Assembly (NCBI RefSeq): GCF_026241515.1
Contig: NZ_JAPHPW010000003.1
Coordinates: 186,001 to 250,000 of the forward strand
Source: Vibrio sp. 14G-20
Lineage (GTDB): Bacteria > Pseudomonadota > Gammaproteobacteria > Enterobacterales > Vibrionaceae
Length of the DNA stretch: 64,000 bases
Direction of reading: 5' to 3'
The translations under genes were made by a program, and so were the position numbers. Below are positions 59,268-64,000 of this stretch, one piece after another; positions within the stretch are counted from its first letter, which is position 1; each line of letters opens with the position of its first letter. The notes under the pieces are model-generated. The model did not search any database and was not told where the DNA came from. It saw nothing but the letters and a program-made list of their open reading frames with translations.

Positions 59268-60830
59268 GTGAGTAAAAGACTATTAAAGTCAGGCCTGATT
59301 GTCAGTGCAATGACTTTTGTTTCCCGTGTATTGGGGCTAGTACGTGATGTAGTAGTAGCAAATTTGATGGGGGCAGGAGCGAGTGCCGACGTATTTTTCT
59401 TCGCTAATAAAATCCCTAATTTCTTACGTCGACTTTTTGCAGAAGGTGCTTTTTCTCAAGCGTTTGTACCGGTACTAACAGAATATCACGCTGCAGGTGA
59501 CAAAGATAAGACACGAGATTTAATTGCTAAGGTGTCGGGTACGCTCGGGGTTTTAGTGTCTATAGTGACCGTTATTGGGGTATTGGGCTCCGGTGTGATC
59601 ACTGCGATGTTTGGTGCCGGTTGGTTTATCGACTGGCTGAATGACGGACCAGCAGCTCCAAAATTTGAACTTGCGAGCTTTATGCTCAAGATTACCTTCC
59701 CTTATTTATGGTTTATCACCTTTGTTGCTTTATCTGGTGCGATTCTCAATACATTAGGTAAGTTTGCCGTCTCTTCTTTTACACCTGTGTTCTTGAATGT
59801 GATGATCATTGGCGCAGCATGGTTTATCTCTCCTAATTTAGAGCAACCGGAAATTGGATTAGCTATCGGTGTGTTTCTCGGTGGATTAGTCCAATTCCTT
59901 TTCCAAATGCCGTTCTTAATAAAAGCGGGTGTGTTGGTTAAACCTAAGTGGGGCTGGAGAGATCCGGGTGTGGTTAAGATCCGCACACTAATGATCCCTG
60001 CTCTTTTTGGTGTATCGGTCAGCCAAATCAACTTACTGTTTGATACCTTCATTGCTAGTTTCCTCGCGACAGGCTCTATCAGTTGGTTGTACTACTCAGA
60101 TCGATTGCTTGAATTTCCACTAGGGTTATTCGGTATCGCGATTGCGACGGTTATTCTTCCTGCTTTATCTCGTAAACACGTTGATTCTGAAGGTGAAGGG
60201 TTTGCTCACACCATGGATTGGGGAGTGCGCATGGTACTGCTGTTAGGTATTCCTGCGATGTTCGGTCTTATTGTGTTAGCAAAACCGATGCTGATGGTGC
60301 TGTTTATGCGTGGTGAGTTTTCTCCCCATGATGTTAATCAGGCTTCCATGTCTTTAGTGGCGTACGCTTCAGGCTTGCTGAATTTCATGCTTATTAAAGT
60401 ATTGGCTCCCGGCTATTACTCTCGTCAAGACACCAAAACACCGGTGAAGTACGGCATCATTGCGATGGTGACTAACATGGTGTTCAACGCAATCTTCGCT
60501 TATTTCTATGGTTATGTTGGTTTGGCAATCGCAACGGCCTTGTCTGCCTTTGTGAATATGGCCTTGCTGTATCGGGGTTTACATCTTGCGGGTGTCTATC
60601 AATTAACTAAGACAACCTTGTTGTTTAGTGCCAAGTTGCTTGCCTCTGGTGTAGTGATGGTCGCAGCCATTTTATGGCAGTTGGATAATATGCAACAGTG
60701 GCTGGAATGGGGTTTCAGTCAGAGAGCACTGACACTAACAGGCTTGATCGCACTTGGCGCCTTTGCTTATATTGTGTCGATACTGGTTTTAGGTATCCGA
60801 GTAAAACATTTAAAAGCAGCGACAGATTAA
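59268..60830 (+). CDS. murJ: Lipid II flippase MurJ
   Basis: The 520-residue inner-membrane protein has about 14 hydrophobic segments and MurJ motifs: SRVLGLVRDVVVANLMGAG, NFLRRLFAEGAFSQAFVP, GVSVSQINLLFDTFIASFL, YYSDRLLEFPLGLFG and APGYYSRQDTKTP. It flips lipid II to the periplasmic face. The start is GTG at 59268 (SKRLLKSG), with AGAGG 5-6 bases upstream; a GTG at 59253 overlaps that ribosome site. In E. coli murJ lies elsewhere; here it is between rpsT and ribF. Confidence 0.95.
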   Translation: MSKRLLKSGLIVSAMTFVSRVLGLVRDVVVANLMGAGASADVFFFANKIPNFLRRLFAEGAFSQAFVPVLTEYHAAGDKDKTRDLIAKVSGTLGVLVSIVTVIGVLGSGVITAMFGAGWFIDWLNDGPAAPKFELASFMLKITFPYLWFITFVALSGAILNTLGKFAVSSFTPVFLNVMIIGAAWFISPNLEQPEIGLAIGVFLGGLVQFLFQMPFLIKAGVLVKPKWGWRDPGVVKIRTLMIPALFGVSVSQINLLFDTFIASFLATGSISWLYYSDRLLEFPLGLFGIAIATVILPALSRKHVDSEGEGFAHTMDWGVRMVLLLGIPAMFGLIVLAKPMLMVLFMRGEFSPHDVNQASMSLVAYASGLLNFMLIKVLAPGYYSRQDTKTPVKYGIIAMVTNMVFNAIFAYFYGYVGLAIATALSAFVNMALLYRGLHLAGVYQLTKTTLLFSAKLLASGVVMVAAILWQLDNMQQWLEWGFSQRALTLTGLIALGAFAYIVSILVLGIRVKHLKAATD

Positions 60831-60900
60831 TATTGATTAGTATATAATCCGTCGGTTTCACACAATAAATGATGCAAATAACAGGTTTTAGCTGATCACA

Positions 60901-61836
60901 ATGGAACTGATCCGAGGTATACACAATATTAAAGCACAGCATTATGGCTGTGTATTAACCATAGGTAACTTCGATGGTGTTCATTTAGGGCATCAAGAGG
61001 TTCTGAGTCAGGTTTCTAAACAAGCTGCAGCATTAGGGCTTCCTTCTGTTGTCATGACGTTTGAACCGCAACCTATGGAGTTGTTTGCCAAAGGTAAAGC
61101 GCCAGCACGTTTAACTCGCTTACGAGATAAATATGTGCAGCTGAGCAAGCTAGATATCAGTCGTTTATTGTGTGTTAATTTTAATCAGTATTTTGCTAGT
61201 TTATCCGCGGAAGCATTCATTAAGGATCTTTTGGTTGATAAGCTTGGCGTGAAGTTTTTGGTTGTTGGTGACGATTTTTGCTTTGGCAAAGGCCGTACAG
61301 GCAATTTCGCTATGCTTAAAGACGCGGGCGAAAAATATGGTTTTGAGGTGGTAAGCACCCAAAGCTATTGCTTAAACCAATTACGAGTAAGCAGTACTGA
61401 AATAAGAAACGCATTAGCGGTCGATGACCTGGCTGCAAGTGCTACCATGTTAGGACGTGATTACAGTATTAGTGGTCGAGTGTCCCATGGTCGAAAACTA
61501 GGGAGAACTATCGGTTTCCCTACCGCTAATATTCCATTAAAGCGTTGTGTTTCTCCTGTATCGGGAGTGTATGTTGTTGAAGCATTGGATATCGACGGTG
61601 TTCCTGTCGGTGGCGTTGCTAATATTGGACAACGACCAACAGTTAATGGGGTAAGGCAGCAATTAGAAGTGCATTTTTTTGACTTTAAAGCCAATTTATA
61701 TGGTAAACAGTTAGAAGTACGACTTTTGCACAAACTGCGCGACGAGATAAAATTTGAATCGTTCGACGCTTTAAAGAATCAAATAGAATTGGATGCTGAA
61801 GCCGCAAGGGTGTGGCTGCTTCAGCTAAAGAATTAG
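60901..61836 (+). CDS. ribF: Bifunctional riboflavin kinase / FAD synthetase
   Basis: The 311-residue enzyme makes FMN then FAD. The N-terminal adenylyltransferase domain has the nucleotidyl-transferase motif TIGNFDGVHLGHQEVL and RVSSTEIRNAL, and the C-terminal kinase domain has GRTIGFPTANIPL and GVANIGQRPTV. Full length. The family is adjacent to ileS in E. coli too, and ileS starts 63 bp downstream. The 70-bp gap after murJ is too short for an FMN riboswitch. No clear ribosome site precedes the ATG. Confidence 0.96.
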   Translation: MELIRGIHNIKAQHYGCVLTIGNFDGVHLGHQEVLSQVSKQAAALGLPSVVMTFEPQPMELFAKGKAPARLTRLRDKYVQLSKLDISRLLCVNFNQYFASLSAEAFIKDLLVDKLGVKFLVVGDDFCFGKGRTGNFAMLKDAGEKYGFEVVSTQSYCLNQLRVSSTEIRNALAVDDLAASATMLGRDYSISGRVSHGRKLGRTIGFPTANIPLKRCVSPVSGVYVVEALDIDGVPVGGVANIGQRPTVNGVRQQLEVHFFDFKANLYGKQLEVRLLHKLRDEIKFESFDALKNQIELDAEAARVWLLQLKN

Positions 61837-61899
61837 TCGGATGATTCCACCGATTAACATAATGTCTAACTTCGCCCAATATAACGGAATTAAGAATCG

Positions 61900-64000
61900 A
61901 TGAGTGATTATAAAGATACCCTGAACTTACCAGAAACAGGGTTCCCAATGCGCGGCAATCTGGCAAATCGTGAACCAGAAATGCTTAAGCGTTGGTACAA
62001 AGAAGACCTTTACGGTGAAATCCGTAAGGCAAAGAAAGGCAAAAAATCTTTCGTGCTGCATGACGGCCCTCCATACGCGAACGGCGACATTCACATTGGC
62101 CACGCGCTGAACAAGATTCTTAAAGACATTATTATTAAATCTAAGACCCTTTCTGGTTTTGATGCACCGTACATCCCTGGTTGGGACTGTCACGGTCTTC
62201 CAATCGAGTTGATGGTTGAGAAAAAGAAAGGTAAGCCTGGTCAGAAGATTTCGGCTGCTGAATTCCGCGAAGAGTGTCGTAAGTACGCTGCGGGCCAAGT
62301 TGAAGGTCAGAAAGAGAGCTTCAAACGTCTTGGTATCATGGGCGAGTGGGACAAACCTTACCGCACTATGGATTTCGGCACAGAAGCGAACATCATTCGT
62401 TCTCTAGGCAAGATCGCAGACAAAGGTCACCTTCTTAAAGGTTTCAAACCAGTTCACTGGTGTACTGACTGTGGTTCTGCTCTGGCTGAAGCTGAAGTTG
62501 AATACAAAGATAAAGTTTCTCCATCTATCGATGTGAAATTTACAGCAGCTGACGAAGCGGCTCTACTAGAGAAATTTACTCTAGCGGAAGGCCACGCTGG
62601 TCAAGGCGAAATCTCTATCGTTATCTGGACAACAACACCATGGACTCTGCCTGCTAACCGCGCAGTATGTCTACGTGATGATCTTGAATACGTATTGATC
62701 CAAGTTGAAGCGAATGGCGAACAGCCTGCTCAACGTATTATTGTTGCTTCTGAACTAGCAAAAGACGTAATGGATCGTGCGGGTATCGAGCGTTTCCACA
62801 ACCTTGGTTTTGCGACTGGTGCTGATCTTGAGCTTTCTCAGTTCAACCACCCGTTCTACGACTTTACTGTTCCAGCTGTTCTTGGTGACCACGTTACAAC
62901 GGATTCAGGTACTGGTGTGGTTCACACTGCACCTGGTCACGGTCAAGAGGATTTCGTGGTTGGTAAGAAGTACAACCTAGAAATCGCTAACCCAGTAGGC
63001 TCAAACGGCGTTTACCTGCCAGATACTGAGCTATTTGCTGGTCAGCACGTATTCAAAGCGAACGATTCTGTTTTAGAAGTTCTAAAAGAGAAAGGTGCAC
63101 TTCTGCATCACCACGCTTACGAGCACAGCTACCCACATTGTTGGAGACATAAAACTCCAATCATCTTCCGTGCAACACCACAATGGTTCATTTCTATGGA
63201 TCAAGCTGGCCTACGTGCAAAAGCACTAGAGTCAACGAAGAATGTTGAGTGGATGCCGGAGTGGGGTCAAAGCCGTATCGAAGGTATGATCGAAGGTCGC
63301 CCTGAGTGGTGTATCTCTCGTCAACGTACTTGGGGTGTGCCAATTGCTCTGTTCGTTCATAAAGAAACATCAGAACTTCACCCAGATAGCCCAGCTCTTA
63401 TTGAAAAAGTAGCGAAGCTTGTGGAAGAAAAAGGCATTCAAGCTTGGTGGGATGTAGATGCTGCTGAACTGATGGGTGCTGAAGACGCTGACAAGTACGA
63501 GAAAGTACTTGATACGCTAGACGTATGGTTCGACTCAGGTGTAACGCACTTCTCTGTTGTGGATTCTCGTGAAGAGTACAACTTCCCTAATGAAGAAAGA
63601 ACGCACAGTGCAGATCTTTACCTTGAAGGTTCTGACCAACACCGTGGCTGGTTCCAGTCATCTTTGATTTCATCTATCGCGATGAAAGACGAAGCACCAT
63701 ACAAGCAAGTGCTAACGCACGGTTTCGTGGTTGATGGCAACGGCCGTAAGATGTCTAAATCTATCGGTAACGTTGTTGCTCCTAAAGATGTAACCAACAA
63801 GCTAGGCGCAGATATTCTACGTCTATGGGTTGCTTCTACGGATTACACTAACGAAGTTGCGGTTTCTGACGAGATCCTTAAGCGTTCAGCTGATGCATAC
63901 CGTCGTATTCGTAACACGGCTCGTTTCTTCCTAGCTAACTTGAACGGTTTCAATCCTGAAACTGACCTAGTACCTGCTGAAGAAATGGTAGCACTTGATC
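61900..64000 (+). CDS. ileS: Isoleucyl-tRNA synthetase (partial, right edge)
   Basis: The first 700 codons are in the window; the gene continues beyond it. The class-I signature HIGH is at residues 65-68 ([16 protein letters not shown]) and KMSKS at 617-621 ([10 protein letters not shown]). Between them lies the CP1 editing domain ([27 protein letters not shown]). It charges tRNA-Ile and edits Val-tRNA-Ile. The C-terminal anticodon and zinc regions are not visible. The start ATG at 61900 gives [15 protein letters not shown], typical of the family. Confidence 0.97.
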   Translation, partial: MSDYKDTLNLPETGFPMRGNLANREPEMLKRWYKEDLYGEIRKAKKGKKSFVLHDGPPYANGDIHIGHALNKILKDIIIKSKTLSGFDAPYIPGWDCHGLPIELMVEKKKGKPGQKISAAEFREECRKYAAGQVEGQKESFKRLGIMGEWDKPYRTMDFGTEANIIRSLGKIADKGHLLKGFKPVHWCTDCGSALAEAEVEYKDKVSPSIDVKFTAADEAALLEKFTLAEGHAGQGEISIVIWTTTPWTLPANRAVCLRDDLEYVLIQVEANGEQPAQRIIVASELAKDVMDRAGIERFHNLGFATGADLELSQFNHPFYDFTVPAVLGDHVTTDSGTGVVHTAPGHGQEDFVVGKKYNLEIANPVGSNGVYLPDTELFAGQHVFKANDSVLEVLKEKGALLHHHAYEHSYPHCWRHKTPIIFRATPQWFISMDQAGLRAKALESTKNVEWMPEWGQSRIEGMIEGRPEWCISRQRTWGVPIALFVHKETSELHPDSPALIEKVAKLVEEKGIQAWWDVDAAELMGAEDADKYEKVLDTLDVWFDSGVTHFSVVDSREEYNFPNEERTHSADLYLEGSDQHRGWFQSSLISSIAMKDEAPYKQVLTHGFVVDGNGRKMSKSIGNVVAPKDVTNKLGADILRLWVASTDYTNEVAVSDEILKRSADAYRRIRNTARFFLANLNGFNPETDLVPAEEMVALD

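Noticed and set aside
60831..60900. FMN riboswitch ahead of ribF
   Set aside because: The gap is only 70 bases and lacks the conserved RFN-element segments.

Overview
The window is about 64 kb of a gammaproteobacterial chromosome and reads as the larger chromosome of a Vibrio, probably close to the Splendidus clade. This rests on protein recognition only; no search was run. Pointers are vpsR directly after lysS, hlyU directly after nhaR, arcA and arcB side by side, two gltBD operons next to yhcC, the 283-residue Vibrio-type ThyA, and Vibrio-style dispersed repeats. Almost everything is conserved core genome. No CRISPR array, prophage, integron, rRNA or tRNA gene was seen. The only mobile-looking items are one MITE-like element and one patch of palindromic repeats.

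Layout. 0-1.2 kb: start of mtnN, a DUF1499 lipoprotein and a 282-bp MITE-like element. 1.2-13.5 kb: two tandem glutamate synthase operons on the minus strand, one enterobacterial-type and one of a different subfamily. 14-21.7 kb: yhcC, a PAS-GGDEF diguanylate cyclase, arcB, a small lipoprotein, arcA (convergent) and an rraA-like gene. 22.5-27.5 kb: thrL attenuator and thrABC. 27.5-34.3 kb: grcA with tandem FNR-like sites, nfo, a new 36-codon ORF, ung, a hemerythrin-like gene, a DUF3545 gene, an AlsT-type symporter and yaaA. 34.4-38.8 kb: srmB, trmN6, brnQ, fldB. 38.9-47.1 kb: xerD, dsbC, recJ, prfB (with its programmed frameshift), lysS, vpsR. 47.4-49.2 kb: small DUF genes and mutH. 49.2-55.1 kb: a DnaA-box-rich gap, then rppH, ptsP, a TauE-like gene, lgt and thyA. 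55.1-64 kb: repeats, nptA-like, nhaR, hlyU, rpsT, murJ, ribF and the first 700 codons of ileS.

How the genes fit together. The main themes are nitrogen assimilation (GltBD pairs, PtsP), redox and anaerobic control (ArcA/ArcB, FNR-like boxes at arcA and grcA), amino-acid supply (thr operon, BrnQ, AlsT-like), DNA repair and recombination (Nfo, Ung, XerD, RecJ, MutH), translation (RF2, LysRS, S20, IleRS, TrmN6), envelope biogenesis (Lgt, MurJ, DsbC) and c-di-GMP/biofilm/virulence control (GGDEF protein, VpsR, HlyU).

The most interesting non-coding signal is the mutH-rppH gap. It carries three perfect TTATNCACA DnaA boxes and several near matches around an AT-rich core, in a syntenic position that suggests a Vibrio counterpart of the E. 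coli DnaA-reactivating site DARS2. Others worth a look are a 36-codon ORF with a perfect Shine-Dalgarno followed by a long-loop terminator ahead of ung, a DsbC that looks like a lipoprotein lacking the second disulfide, a possible pseudoknot ahead of the AlsT-like gene, and a 40-codon ORF plus 15-bp inverted repeat ahead of a DUF1127 gene.
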